Counted from the stretch's first letter, positions 1 through 8,286 are shown. The stretch: 64,000 nt of DNA from Sphingopyxis sp. H115 (GCF_001468465.1 NZ_LNSA01000004.1:62001-126000); one strand, 5' to 3'. Translations and numbers: made by a program. The notes: generated by a model not told the origin, from the sequence alone.

Positions 1-1951
1 CGATGACAAGCGTGCGGGACCGCGCCGCCTTGTCGAGTTCGGCATAGCGTTCGGCGATGGCGGCGAAGCGGTCTGCGCGGTCGGCATGTTCGACGATCTG
101 GCCGCCGCCGCGATCGAGCGCGGCGAGCGCCTTCCTCGCATCGCCCTCAATCGACGCGAGCACCGCTTCTTTGGTCGCCGCGTTGCTCTGCCGGACGATC
201 TCGCCGAGCGTGGTGGTTTCCATGCCGGCGCCTTGGAGTTGCGCGAATGCCGCGCCGGCCTCGACCGATCCGAGCTGCTTAACATCACCCACAAGGATGA
301 CGCGCGCATCATGCTGCTCGGCCAGATCGAACAGACGCGCGGTATCGCGCGCCGACAAGAGCGAAGCCTCATCGACGATCCATGCGACCGGCTGACCGGG
401 CGCCGAAACTTCCGGCACGAGCAAATGACGCGCCACAGTATCGCCGCGCGTGCCGAGCGCCTCGCCAAGCGTCATCGCCGCCGATGCGGTCGGCGCCAGC
501 GCGACAACCGTTACGCCGCGTGCTTCGGCTTCGCGCGCGAAGGTGGCGAGCACGGTCGTGGTCTTCGCCGTTCCGGCATAACCCTGCACTGCGGTGACCC
601 GATTGCGGCTGGTAAGGAGCTGTTCGGTCGCGGCCTTCTGGTCAGCATTCCAGCCAAAGCCGGACCGCTCCGCCTTTGCAGCCGCACCTGCTACTGCCTT
701 GGCGGCGGCTAGCGGTGATGCGATGGGAGCGAACGCGCCGCGCCCGTGCGTTTCAATCCGAAGCAGTGTCTTCTCGGCGGCTATATTCTGCCGCGTCGTG
801 AACCCGGCGAACGCGGCGCCGCGCCGATCGAGGAAAGTACGGTCGACCAACTCGCCCTCCTTTGCAGCCCGCCCTATCGCTTCGCCGATCTCGGCATAGC
901 CGACCTTCCCAAGGCCAACCCGCCCGGCTTCCTCGTGGAGCGACGCGACCGAGAACACCGACTGCCGCTCGCCAAGCTTGTCGGCGGCATGAGCGACGGC
1001 GCGATCGGCGATCGATGGATAGGGAAGATGAATCCCGTCCGCCGCTCTGGCTTGGGCCTCGCGCACCAACGCCAGTCGGATCTCTGCATCGAATCCCGCC
1101 CGGTCGGCGGTCTCGCGCCAGTCGGCGACAAGCGCGCCATGATCGGTCGCGACCTTCACTTGCCGAGTATCGAGCGCGGCGACCTGCTTCTCAGCGGCGC
1201 TGGCTTCTTCGCGCGAAGTTCCGCGCTCGCCGAGTGCCGCTTCGATCTCGGCGCTGCGCGTGCTGAACGCCGCCATCACATCCGCCGACACGCCATTGAT
1301 CTCGAACATCGATTCCTTGCCCGGTGCAATCTCATAGCCGAGCTCGCGGACCTTCAAGGCCAGCTCCTGCCGATAGATGGCGCCGATCTGCTTCTGGAGC
1401 TGATAGATCGCGCGTGGTTCGAGACTCCGCCACGAGCCATCCTCGCCCTGCGTCGCATTCATCATGACATTGTGCGTGTGTAGCTGCGGGTCCTGCGCTC
1501 GGCTCGTCCCGTGCTGAAAGCTCGCGATAACGAGATTGCCGGTGGCTTCGCGGGTCACGCTGCCGCCATGCCGAACGCGGGTCGCGGCCATATGCGCCTC
1601 AACATGCGCGAGCGCGGTCTTCACCGCTTGGCTATGCGCTCCGATCAACCGCCGGTCGCCCGCAACCTCGGCCATGATCGACACCGACTTGGGCGCACTC
1701 AGCGTCACATCCCAGCCGGGGCGATGTTCGAGATGACCGTCTCGGACCGTGCCGAGCTGCTGACCCGCGACCTTGCCATCGAGCAATTCCCGAAATCGGT
1801 CGCGATCGACATCGCCCGATAGTCCAAGTTCCTCGGCACCCTTGCCGTGCCATTCGGACGGCGACAGCCCGCCCTCGGCGTAATAATCGTCAGCCTCATA
1901 ATAGCTGCTCGCCTGCGCTGAGTTCGTCAGCGCCGATACCGACGCGACCAT
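1..1951 (-). CDS. MobF-family conjugative relaxase-helicase (TrwC/TraI-like), C-terminus cut by window edge
   Basis: Nicks oriT, stays bound to the 5' end and unwinds the strand during conjugation. The 650 visible residues begin at an ATG that overlaps the stop of the coupling-protein gene by one base (TGATG), so translation is probably coupled. Candidate catalytic tyrosines are the pairs Y17/Y18 and Y23/Y24 (SYYEADDYYAEGG), placed as in TrwC. The three-histidine metal motif is H147, H158 and H160 (QLHTHN). A RecD-like helicase follows, with Walker A GYAGTAKTTT encoded near 559-590 and Walker B IVDEAS near 365-385. MobF relaxases usually exceed 900 aa, so the rest of the helicase lies left of the window. 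Family assignment is firm; whether the element still transfers is unknown. Confidence 0.93.
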   Translation of the reverse strand, partial: MVASVSALTNSAQASSYYEADDYYAEGGLSPSEWHGKGAEELGLSGDVDRDRFRELLDGKVAGQQLGTVRDGHLEHRPGWDVTLSAPKSVSIMAEVAGDRRLIGAHSQAVKTALAHVEAHMAATRVRHGGSVTREATGNLVIASFQHGTSRAQDPQLHTHNVMMNATQGEDGSWRSLEPRAIYQLQKQIGAIYRQELALKVRELGYEIAPGKESMFEINGVSADVMAAFSTRSAEIEAALGERGTSREEASAAEKQVAALDTRQVKVATDHGALVADWRETADRAGFDAEIRLALVREAQARAADGIHLPYPSIADRAVAHAADKLGERQSVFSVASLHEEAGRVGLGKVGYAEIGEAIGRAAKEGELVDRTFLDRRGAAFAGFTTRQNIAAEKTLLRIETHGRGAFAPIASPLAAAKAVAGAAAKAERSGFGWNADQKAATEQLLTSRNRVTAVQGYAGTAKTTTVLATFAREAEARGVTVVALAPTASAAMTLGEALGTRGDTVARHLLVPEVSAPGQPVAWIVDEASLLSARDTARLFDLAEQHDARVILVGDVKQLGSVEAGAAFAQLQGAGMETTTLGEIVRQSNAATKEAVLASIEGDARKALAALDRGGGQIVEHADRADRFAAIAERYAELDKAARSRTLVI

Positions 1952-3849
1952 CAGATCGGTCCACCGTCGTCTGCGGGCGGGGATGCCGGCGGCTTCTTCC
2001 TTGCCTTGGGCTTTTCGACGACCGGCTCCTCGGACGGTGATGGCACTGCGCTATCTGGCTCTTCTTTGGGTGCCACCTCCGACGGCCGGTGCCAGAGGCT
2101 CGTCTCGGGATTCGCCGCGACAAAGGCAGGCTGGCGCGGCTCGCCCCGCTTATCGATATGGTCGGCGGTGAGCGCGATACGCGCGACCGGCAATCCGTCG
2201 GGGAACAGCAAATAGCCCTCAAAGCGCGCGAGGCGGAGTTCGCTTTCGAACACGGCGGGACGGGTCTTGCGCTGGCGACCGAGCGTCATCCGTGGCTTGT
2301 CGTCGCTCTCGCCAAGCGCGCCGGTCATGGTCTGGATCTCGACCTCGCAGGTGCCGATCGTGTCGCTCGCCCAGCGCCGGGACTCGCCGTCGCCCATCTG
2401 GAGGAACAGCTTGGTATTGCAGCAACCGAGCATGGATTCGGCAAGGTCGTCGCCGTAGCGATGCCGCATCTGGCCGACGCCCTGGAAGGTCAGCACAACC
2501 GCTGCCCCGAACTTGCGGCCCTCGGGCAGCAGGCGCGTCAGATTGTCGACTCGGGGCAGGTCGGCAAGTTCGTCGAGAAGAAACCAGACGCGCCGATCCG
2601 ATGACGGAGCAAGACCCAGCATGGCGCTAGCGGCGCACTCGAGCCAGCATGCGAGCAAGGGCTTGAGCGCCGCAAATTGCTCTTCCTTTCGCGGCACGAA
2701 GATCCAAGGCTTGCCGCCCTTCGTCTCGTCGAGGCCGGCGATGAACCCCCGGAAGGAAAAGGTCTTCTCGCCCTCTTCGGGCATCCGAAGAAACTGGATC
2801 AGGTTCGCGGCCTTCGCGAGCATGAAGAGTACGCTGCCGGTGGCGCGGTCGGCGTCGTCAGAGAAGGTGCGCGCTGACGAGGTGTCCTTGAGCCAGGCCT
2901 TGAGCTTGTCCTTGTCCATCTTTTGAAGCGCTTCGAGCAGGTCTGGCAGCGTGCATTTCTTCTCCTTCCACAGTTCCCGGATCATGTTGGCGACGAGGAT
3001 GCGGCTTGTTTCCAGCCAGACGTCGTCGTCCTGCTTTCCGGTTTCAGTGACGAGTTGCTGCGCGATGCGATCAGCGTCGGCGGGGTGGGCGATCTCGGCG
3101 AAGGGCGACCAATAAACGCAGCGGGCGTCGAACGGATTGAGGATGATGTCGCCGCACTCGGGCCGGAAGTAATGGGCGATGAACTCGCCGCTGGTGTCAT
3201 AGACCAGCGCCGCTTCCCCGCGCGCCGCGATCCCGTCGAGCATCTGGCGCAGCACCGTCGTCTTGCCGCTGCCGGTCGTGCCGACCATTGCCATGTGCCG
3301 GGTTTCGAGGCGGCGGGGAAAGGGGACGGGACCGATCGCCAGCGGATGTGAACCGGCTTCGGCTCGCGCCAGCTTCACAAGCTCCTTCTCGCTCGTAACC
3401 TTGGTGCCATCGATCACGCGATCCCGAAGCGCGCGTTCACGCCTGCGCGCGGCGACATCACGGAGCAGGAGCAGGCCGGACAGCCATGCAATGAATCCCA
3501 GCATGGCGCCGCGCATGACAAACGACTTGGCGATGCTCGCCCGACGAACAAAATAGGGATCGGTCGCGACCGTGCGGGCGGGGGTCAGATAGTCGGCTCC
3601 CTCGTAACGGATGACTATCCCGGGATCGCCGCCGTCGCCTGCAAACCATGACAGCATCTTCGCGTGATAATGGGTGCCGGTGTCCCGAAGGATGCTCGGG
3701 TCGAGCATCAGATAGGGCGCCGCCAAACCGCCCAGCGCGATCGACGAGACCATCATCGCGAACTGCCGTTTGAACCGCCGCGTCTGACTATAGCGAAGAT
3801 GACGCCGCAGCGTCTCGGCATGGAGCCGGAGATCGTAAGGCTCGCTCAT
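1951..3849 (-). CDS. Type IV coupling protein, TrwB/TraD/VirD4 family
   Basis: Hexameric inner-membrane ATPase that links the relaxosome to a type IV secretion channel and pumps DNA. The protein has 632 aa. Two membrane segments lie at about residues 30-52 and 105-128, followed by a cytoplasmic motor with Walker A GTTGSGKTT near residue 190 and Walker B FLLDELADLPR in the C-terminal half. The last 50 residues are rich in Pro, Lys and Glu and look disordered. The start overlaps the stop of the upstream relaxosome-type gene by four bases (ATGA), and the stop overlaps the relaxase start. The order accessory-coupling-relaxase equals trwA-trwB-trwC of plasmid R388. Confidence 0.93.
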   Translation of the reverse strand: MSEPYDLRLHAETLRRHLRYSQTRRFKRQFAMMVSSIALGGLAAPYLMLDPSILRDTGTHYHAKMLSWFAGDGGDPGIVIRYEGADYLTPARTVATDPYFVRRASIAKSFVMRGAMLGFIAWLSGLLLLRDVAARRRERALRDRVIDGTKVTSEKELVKLARAEAGSHPLAIGPVPFPRRLETRHMAMVGTTGSGKTTVLRQMLDGIAARGEAALVYDTSGEFIAHYFRPECGDIILNPFDARCVYWSPFAEIAHPADADRIAQQLVTETGKQDDDVWLETSRILVANMIRELWKEKKCTLPDLLEALQKMDKDKLKAWLKDTSSARTFSDDADRATGSVLFMLAKAANLIQFLRMPEEGEKTFSFRGFIAGLDETKGGKPWIFVPRKEEQFAALKPLLACWLECAASAMLGLAPSSDRRVWFLLDELADLPRVDNLTRLLPEGRKFGAAVVLTFQGVGQMRHRYGDDLAESMLGCCNTKLFLQMGDGESRRWASDTIGTCEVEIQTMTGALGESDDKPRMTLGRQRKTRPAVFESELRLARFEGYLLFPDGLPVARIALTADHIDKRGEPRQPAFVAANPETSLWHRPSEVAPKEEPDSAVPSPSEEPVVEKPKARKKPPASPPADDGGPI

Positions 3850-4214
3850 GACCGATCCTCCGCTGCCGCCCGTTGCCGGTCATAAGCCCGCTTCGTCTCG
3901 GCGGTTATGACCTCGTCGCTCTTGCCGCCTCCCATCGCGGCGCTGCGTGCATAGCAATAGGCGGCGCAGGCCGTGTGCAAGGTGCGGTCGAGCAGGCGTT
4001 CGACATCGGCGAGCCGCGTGCTCATCGATGCCACCTCGGCGATAAGTTCGCGGTCGCCTGAACTGATGACGATAGGGTTTTCCTGCCCGTCGATCCCTGT
4101 CTTCACGCAGCGGCGGAGCATCGCGTAAACCGTCTTGCCCTGCCGGTCGGCGAGCGCGCGAAGCGCCGTGTCCAGTGCTGCGGGCAGGCGGACGGAATGT
4201 TGAACGGTCTTCAT
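3846..4214 (-). CDS. Small relaxosome accessory protein (TrwA-position, ribbon-helix-helix-like)
   Basis: The protein has 122 aa. Its N-terminus (KTVQHSVRLPAALDTAL, then a predicted helix) fits a ribbon-helix-helix DNA-binding fold: a short beta strand of alternating residues followed by helices. The middle (about residues 60-80) could form a coiled coil, and the C-terminus is basic. It is the first gene of a three-gene unit with the coupling protein and relaxase, joined by an ATGA overlap, and lies directly beside a repeat-rich intergenic region. In R388 the gene in this position, trwA, encodes the oriT-binding protein that stimulates the relaxase. Function here is inferred mainly from fold pattern and position. 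Confidence 0.6.
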   Translation of the reverse strand: MKTVQHSVRLPAALDTALRALADRQGKTVYAMLRRCVKTGIDGQENPIVISSGDRELIAEVASMSTRLADVERLLDRTLHTACAAYCYARSAAMGGGKSDEVITAETKRAYDRQRAAAEDRS

Positions 4215-4227
4215 CGCGCCGCCCCCC

Positions 4228-4250
4228 TGAGGGTGCGGATCGCACCCTCA
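4228..4250. repeat. Perfect inverted repeat in candidate oriT
   Basis: The arms TGAGGGTGCG and CGCACCCTCA match over 10 bp around a 3-base loop (GAT). The right arm is also the first part of the 26-bp direct repeat. Likely a binding site for the adjacent accessory protein or an operator of the mobilization operon. Confidence 0.75.
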
Positions 4251-4327
4251 AATTTTGGCGGAATAGCGTCACTTCGGCGAAGCAATTGCGGGGCGCACTC
4301 TGATCGCACCCTCAAAAAGTGGCGGAA
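4238..4327. repeat. Two 26-bp direct repeats, 64 bp apart
   Basis: Copies at 4238-4263 and 4302-4327 share GATCGCACCCTCAAA at the left and TGGCGGAA at the right, with three mismatches in the middle. Iteron-like spacing of about six helical turns (64 bp) would place both on the same DNA face. Only the first copy also forms the perfect hairpin. Confidence 0.75.
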
Positions 4328-4332
4328 AAGCT

Positions 4333-4388
4333 GGATGCACCCGTGCGTGAGGTGTGTATCCAAATTACGGGTCCGATGCGTAGCATCG
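4333..4388. repeat. Two further stem-loops in candidate oriT
   Basis: First stem: GGATGCAC (4333-4340) with GTGTATCC (4354-4361), 8 bp with one G-T pair and a 13-base loop. Second stem: CGATGC (4374-4379) with GCATCG (4383-4388), perfect, 3-base loop. The first could be the relaxase-recognised hairpin next to nic, if this is oriT. Confidence 0.55.
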
Positions 4389-4421
4389 CGGCCCTGCGAC
4401 CTTGCTTGAAATACAGCCGTG

Positions 4422-4949
4422 TCAGACATGATCCGGGCCCTCCGTGACGGGGTGCTTCACTTCCCCGCGAGTAACCCAGTCAGCGATCATTGCCTTGGCT
4501 TCGAGGTCGGCTGTTTGGCGGTCATATGGATTTACGGCTGGCAAAAGTTTGCGGCGGCCATTGTCCGCAAGCCAGGCCAGGATCGCGCGTTCGATAGCTC
4601 CTCTCATATGATCACGAAGGTCGTTGGCCTCGAAAGGATCGAGATTAATCGTGACGCCGTTGCTGAAGATTTCTCCGCCCAAGGGAAGTGCAAAGTCACC
4701 GGCCAGTTGAAGCGGACCATCGATGTGGCAGTGGCTCACGTCGCCATCGTAGACTGCCAGCGGTGGCCGCTCGGCGTAACGCCAGAAATTGACTGCGGCG
4801 CGGTACGTGTCACCGTCCTCGCCGTTGGCGAGCAACTTTTCGATGATTGGCCACATGTAGACGGCGGTCTGGACATCGGCGTCGACGTGCATGTTGGGAT
4901 TTCGGACCTGAGAAAAGAGACGAGCGAAGGCTTTGCGAAGAACGGACAT
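4422..4949 (-). CDS. Conserved-type hypothetical protein of the mobile element
   Basis: No family recognised. The protein has 175 aa, is acidic, and has no signal peptide or membrane segment; an N-terminal basic helix (SVLRKAFARLFSQVR) precedes a mixed alpha/beta body. The ATG at 4949 is preferred because a strong AGGAGG lies seven bases upstream. A TTG at 5015 overlaps the stop of the excisionase gene and would add 22 residues, but it lacks a clear ribosome site. It sits between the excisionase-like gene and the candidate oriT, reading leftward like its neighbours. It could be an element maintenance or regulatory protein; nothing in the sequence decides. Confidence 0.7.
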   Translation of the reverse strand: MSVLRKAFARLFSQVRNPNMHVDADVQTAVYMWPIIEKLLANGEDGDTYRAAVNFWRYAERPPLAVYDGDVSHCHIDGPLQLAGDFALPLGGEIFSNGVTINLDPFEANDLRDHMRGAIERAILAWLADNGRRKLLPAVNPYDRQTADLEAKAMIADWVTRGEVKHPVTEGPDHV

Positions 4950-5011
4950 GTCTTGTCCTCCTGAGTCGAAATGTGATCGGGATGCGCGGGCGGCAATTCG
5001 CCGCGTCGAAA

Positions 5012-5185
5012 TCAAGTCTCGGGGCGAGCCTGGGTGAGCCGTGCGATGGATGCGGTCGTGATCAGCGTTCGCGTGCCGATCTTCAGCGCATCGACTTGGC
5101 CGGTCTTGATGAGCTTGTAGATTGTGCTCCGGCCGACGCCGAGCGCCTGGGCAGTGCGGTTTATCGAATATGCGAGTTCATCCAT
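5012..5185 (-). CDS. AlpA-like helix-turn-helix excisionase/regulator
   Basis: A 57-aa protein made almost entirely of a MerR-like winged HTH of the excisionase type: SINRTAQALGVGRSTIYKLI (helix-turn-helix) followed by a wing and DALKIGTRTLI. Such proteins act as recombination directionality factors or activators of the neighbouring integrase. The ATG at 5185 has GGAGG five bases upstream; upstream in-frame residues have no ribosome site. Located two genes from the integrase in the same orientation, consistent with control of excision. Whether it binds att arms or a promoter cannot be told from sequence. Confidence 0.8.
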   Translation of the reverse strand: MDELAYSINRTAQALGVGRSTIYKLIKTGQVDALKIGTRTLITTASIARLTQARPET

Positions 5186-5323
5186 TGTCGCCTCCGTTGG
5201 AGTGCCGCGATGCGGCGGGCGACAGGACCATTTGCAGCTAAGCGCGGGCAGTTCCAACGGTGTGCGAATGTACCAGAAAACCGCCGTTCGTGGCCGTTCC
5301 CCGGTAATTGGTCCCGATTAGAC

Positions 5324-5341
5324 ACCGCGCAATTGCGTGGT
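5324..5341. promoter_or_regulatory. 18-bp near-perfect palindrome upstream of excisionase
   Basis: ACCGCGCAATTGCGTGGT is symmetric except for one base pair, with a perfect CGCAATTGCG core. CGGTAATT occurs on both sides (5302-5309 and 5346-5353). It lies in the 172-bp gap between the membrane-protein gene and the excisionase gene, so it may be an operator for the excisionase promoter. Confidence 0.5.
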
Positions 5342-5357
5342 TTCTCGGTAATTCAGG

Positions 5358-6218
5358 CTAGGGTTTAGACGAGCGATTTTTCGCAATCGTCTCCAAAATC
5401 TGCTTTGCATAAGAAGAAAGCTGAGTTCTGCTTGGGATTTCACGGCGGCGGCTGTCGTACCAATCTTCCAGCAGCTCGATAATCCGAGTCTGATTTCCGC
5501 GCTTCTTGGTGATGTCGATCGCCCGAACTTCGGGATGCTCGATCAATGAGATGACTGCGTCGGTGTAATCATATTTCTTGGGCGCTCCGGCGCGATTTGG
5601 CTCGGCTTTGGCGTCAGCAATGAGCTTGTCGATGTCTGCCTCAAGGAACAGCTCGCGGTCGAACCAGAGTCCGACTGGACCGAAGAGTGCGCTGCGGATC
5701 GTGTTGTCCTTGGCTACATGCGCGGCGCGAAGCTTCCCGAAGAAGTAGCGGTGGTCAACATATCGACGCGCGCCATTGCGGGAGTAGTAGAAAGGGCGTG
5801 GCGTCGATTCGAGCTGGAGAATGGCGAACAGGCGTTCCAGGTTGCGAACGGCCAAGTCAGACGGGTCCGCGTAAACGGGGCTCTGGGGCGATCTCGCTTT
5901 CATCCCGCCATACTGAAACACGCGCCACGACGCTCCAATCGCGATCATCAACGCGGCGCCGCCAAGTCCAAGCAGCGTGGCCAAATCCGCGCCCGGCGCC
6001 TTGCCAACCGTAAGGGCGCCACCAATGAGAACAGCGCCGGCTGTTACTACTGCCGTCGTCATAAACGAGGACGTCCAGATCCAATATCGCTTCTGGATGA
6101 TGCGCCACGCTTCCGCCGTGATACGGTCGAGCTCGGCAAGTCCCGTTTGGTCATCCGTGCTAATGAATCGAGCCGCGACGATGCGGAGCGGCAACACTTC
6201 CTTCCGGTCGTCCACCAT
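5358..6218 (-). CDS. Two-helix membrane protein of unknown function
   Basis: Not recognised. The protein has 286 aa: about 45 soluble residues, two hydrophobic segments (about residues 48-72 and 80-98, a hairpin), then about 185 cytoplasmic residues rich in charged groups. The C-terminal part has many Arg/Lys and an acidic EADIDKLIADAKAE stretch. Only six bases separate its start from the integrase stop, so the two are probably cotranscribed. A two-helix hairpin plus large cytoplasmic domain next to an integrase is seen in some accessory or defence cargo genes, but no catalytic motif is visible and I assign no function. Confidence 0.75.
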   Translation of the reverse strand: MVDDRKEVLPLRIVAARFISTDDQTGLAELDRITAEAWRIIQKRYWIWTSSFMTTAVVTAGAVLIGGALTVGKAPGADLATLLGLGGAALMIAIGASWRVFQYGGMKARSPQSPVYADPSDLAVRNLERLFAILQLESTPRPFYYSRNGARRYVDHRYFFGKLRAAHVAKDNTIRSALFGPVGLWFDRELFLEADIDKLIADAKAEPNRAGAPKKYDYTDAVISLIEHPEVRAIDITKKRGNQTRIIELLEDWYDSRRREIPSRTQLSSYAKQILETIAKNRSSKP

Positions 6219-6224
6219 CTTCTC

Positions 6225-7433
6225 CTAGAGAGGGAAGGCCACATTGCCTCCATCACGGAGCTGACACAAATAATCACTCCACCACTGGGCCATCTCGACG
6301 CGTTCCGCCCAATAGGCCGACTGGTTATATATGCGCCTAATGCTCCCCGCGACCAAGTGAGCGAGCGCGCGTTCGATGGCATCGGGATTCCACTTGCCCG
6401 ACTCGTTGAGCAGCGAGGAGGCGGAGGTTCGGAATCCGTGGGCCGTCATTTGCTCCTTGGAATAGCCAAGACGACGAAGCGCTGCGTTGATCGTATTGTC
6501 GCTGATCGGCCGCGCCCGTGTTCGTACCGAGGGGAACACATATTTGCCGTTACCAGAAAGCCCACGCATACTTTCCAAAATCGCGAGTGCTTGGCGTGAC
6601 AGTGGCACCGCGTGCGGTTGACGCATCTTCATCTTGGAAGCGGGTAACGTCCATACCGCCTTCACGAAGTCGATTTCTGTCCATTCCATCTGGCGCAGTT
6701 CGCCGGGCCTCTGAAAGACATGCGGGGTCAGCTTTAGCGCATGCATCACTGCTGGATCGCCCACATATCCGTCAATCGCCCGGAGTAGGGCGCCAAACTC
6801 CGATGGGTCAGTGATCGCCGCGAAATGCTTTACGGTCGGTTGGATGAGCGCGCCGAGCAACATCTGCGCGGGATCGCACTCGGCTCGTGCCGTAGCGGCG
6901 GCGTAGCGGAAAACGCGGCTCGCGAAACCCCGGACCTGCTTGGCCGCCTCTAGCCGCCCGCGCCGTTCCTGCTTCTTCAACTCGTGAAGTAACTCCGCAG
7001 GCGTGATGTCGGCCACCGGCCGCCGCCCGAACTCTGTGCCTAGCAAACGTAAAAGCCAGCGATGCTTTTCTAGCGTCGCGGGTGCGACACCTTCCTTCTC
7101 GCGCTTCGCTATCAGCTCTTCGGCCACCGCCGCGAAGCTGTTGCCTGCGCTGATACTCGCAGCGATTCGAGCCTGCCGCTTGGCAGTGTTGGGATCGACG
7201 GCATGGGCGAGCTGCTTTTTCGCATCGTCCCTAGCCGCTCGCGCTTCGGCGAGCGTAATTGCGGGATAGGCGCCGAGCGCCAGTTTACGCTCCACTCCAT
7301 GAAGGCGATACTTAACGCGCCAAAGCTTGCTGCCGATCGGATTGACCAAGAGATAAAGGCCGCCCGAATCCGAGACTTTATATGGCTTATCTTTTGGCTT
7401 CGCTTTGCGGATCGCGGTGTCGGTAAGCGCCAT
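6225..7433 (-). CDS. P4-type tyrosine integrase
   Basis: Site-specific recombinase of 402 aa that inserts and excises the element at the tRNA-Gly 3' end. The N-terminus (MALTDTAIRKAKPKDKPYKV, then SGGLYLLV) is the arm-binding domain typical of P4/CP4-57 integrases. A core-binding SAM-like domain follows, then the catalytic domain with Arg (RPGELR, about residue 242), HGFR (about 337) and the nucleophile Tyr in RRIYNQSAY near 365-370. The gene starts 166 bp from the tRNA 3' end and points away from it, the usual arrangement for this family. The protein is full length. Confidence 0.95.
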   Translation of the reverse strand: MALTDTAIRKAKPKDKPYKVSDSGGLYLLVNPIGSKLWRVKYRLHGVERKLALGAYPAITLAEARAARDDAKKQLAHAVDPNTAKRQARIAASISAGNSFAAVAEELIAKREKEGVAPATLEKHRWLLRLLGTEFGRRPVADITPAELLHELKKQERRGRLEAAKQVRGFASRVFRYAAATARAECDPAQMLLGALIQPTVKHFAAITDPSEFGALLRAIDGYVGDPAVMHALKLTPHVFQRPGELRQMEWTEIDFVKAVWTLPASKMKMRQPHAVPLSRQALAILESMRGLSGNGKYVFPSVRTRARPISDNTINAALRRLGYSKEQMTAHGFRTSASSLLNESGKWNPDAIERALAHLVAGSIRRIYNQSAYWAERVEMAQWWSDYLCQLRDGGNVAFPL

Positions 7434-7598
7434 TTGGGGGCCTCGTAAATCAGGGGCTTTGGAAAGGCCCCCGGATATGCCCCCGAATCGTCTAGCTACG
7501 TGCGATCATGGGCAGTCACCGGAAGCCAGTGAATGCTCAAAAAATATCGGATTTTCAGGGTTTTTTCAACCATCAGCGGCTGCGCGTGGGCAGCAAGA

Positions 7599-7630
7599 TG
7601 GAGCGGGTGAAGGGAATCGAACCCTCGTCG
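7599..7630 (-). other. Probable attachment site: 3' end of tRNA-Gly(CCC)
   Basis: The T-arm and acceptor end of the tRNA gene face the integrase, which is where P4-type integrases recombine. The exact core cannot be fixed because the other att copy would lie left of the window. Confidence 0.45.
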
Positions 7631-7672
7631 TAAGCTTGGGAAGCTTCTGCTCTACCATTGAGCTACACCCGC
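7599..7672 (-). tRNA. tRNA-Gly(CCC)
   Basis: Cloverleaf read on the minus strand: acceptor GCGGGTG/CACCCGC, D arm GCTC/GAGC, anticodon stem GAAGC/GCTTA (outer pair mismatched), loop TTCCCAA with anticodon CCC, T arm GAGGG/CCCTT with loop TTCGATT, discriminator T, and encoded CCA. It reads GGG glycine codons and serves as the integration target of the element to its left. Confidence 0.95.
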
Positions 7673-7733
7673 GTCGGAAGCGCGATTGGCACAGGCGCGG
7701 GCGGCGGTCAATCTCCCGCATCGCCGGCCTGCG

Positions 7734-8204
7734 TCAGCGCGCCGCCTCGCGGATCGTCTCCATCGCGACGAAGGTCGAGGTGCTCGCGACGTGCGGCAAG
7801 CTCGAGATTTTCTCGCCCAGCACGATACGATAACGACGGATATCGGGGGTGCGGACCTTGAGCAGATAATCGAAGCTGCTCGCGATCATATGGCATTCCT
7901 CGACCTCGGGAATCTGCCGCACGGCCCTATTGAACTGCTTGAGCGCCTCTTCGCGGGTGTCCGACAGCTTGACTTCGGTGAAGGCGACATGGTCGAGCCC
8001 CACCTTGGCGGGATCGACGATCGCGCGAAAACCGATGATCAACCCGCTGTCGACGAGGCGCTTCACGCGCTGCTGGCACGGCGTTTTCGAAAGACCGACC
8101 TGCAACGCGAGTTCGGTAAAGGTGATCCGCCCGTCACGCCCCAGAATCGCGAGGATCTTACGATCGAATTCATCAATTTGGGCTTCAAATGGGGAGTTTT
8201 TCAT
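7734..8204 (-). CDS. putR: Lrp/AsnC-family transcriptional regulator, probable proline-responsive putA regulator
   Basis: The protein has 156 aa. An N-terminal winged HTH (FDRKILAILGRDGRITFTEL, then LSKTPCQQRVKRL) is followed by the RAM/AsnC ligand-binding domain that makes octamers and senses amino acids. It is divergent from putA, with 82 bp between the starts. This PutA lacks its own DNA-binding domain, so an Lrp-type activator that induces putA with proline is the usual arrangement in alphaproteobacteria (PutR). The symbol rests on this context; the domain call is firm. Confidence 0.88.
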   Translation of the reverse strand: MKNSPFEAQIDEFDRKILAILGRDGRITFTELALQVGLSKTPCQQRVKRLVDSGLIIGFRAIVDPAKVGLDHVAFTEVKLSDTREEALKQFNRAVRQIPEVEECHMIASSFDYLLKVRTPDIRRYRIVLGEKISSLPHVASTSTFVAMETIREAAR

Positions 8205-8218
8205 TCGGATTGACTAGT

Positions 8219-8240
8219 ATTGATCATGAAATTGGTCAAT
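8219..8240. promoter_or_regulatory. Dyad in the putR-putA intergenic region
   Basis: ATTGATCA and TGGTCAAT form an inverted repeat (7 of 8 positions) around a 6-base spacer, within an AT-rich 82-bp region (8205-8286) that is much lower in GC than its surroundings. It probably holds both divergent promoters and the Lrp-type site. Confidence 0.5.
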
Positions 8241-8286
8241 TAATATAAATATCCGGTGAAAACAAGTCTGATCGACTTCGAGTGAC

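Larger units (their letters stand above)
4215..4421. other. Candidate oriT region of the mobile element
   Basis: This 207-bp stretch has no gene and is dense in repeats: a perfect 10-bp-arm hairpin (4228-4250), a 26-bp direct repeat in two copies (4238-4263 and 4302-4327), an imperfect 8-bp stem (4333-4361) and a 6-bp stem (4374-4388). It lies upstream of the trwA-trwB-trwC-like unit, the same place as oriT in R388. The stretch GGTGTGTATCC near 4351 loosely resembles the R388 nic context as I remember it, with a hairpin immediately 5'. It must also hold the promoter for the leftward mobilization genes. oriT identity is inferred from position and repeat content only. Confidence 0.5.
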
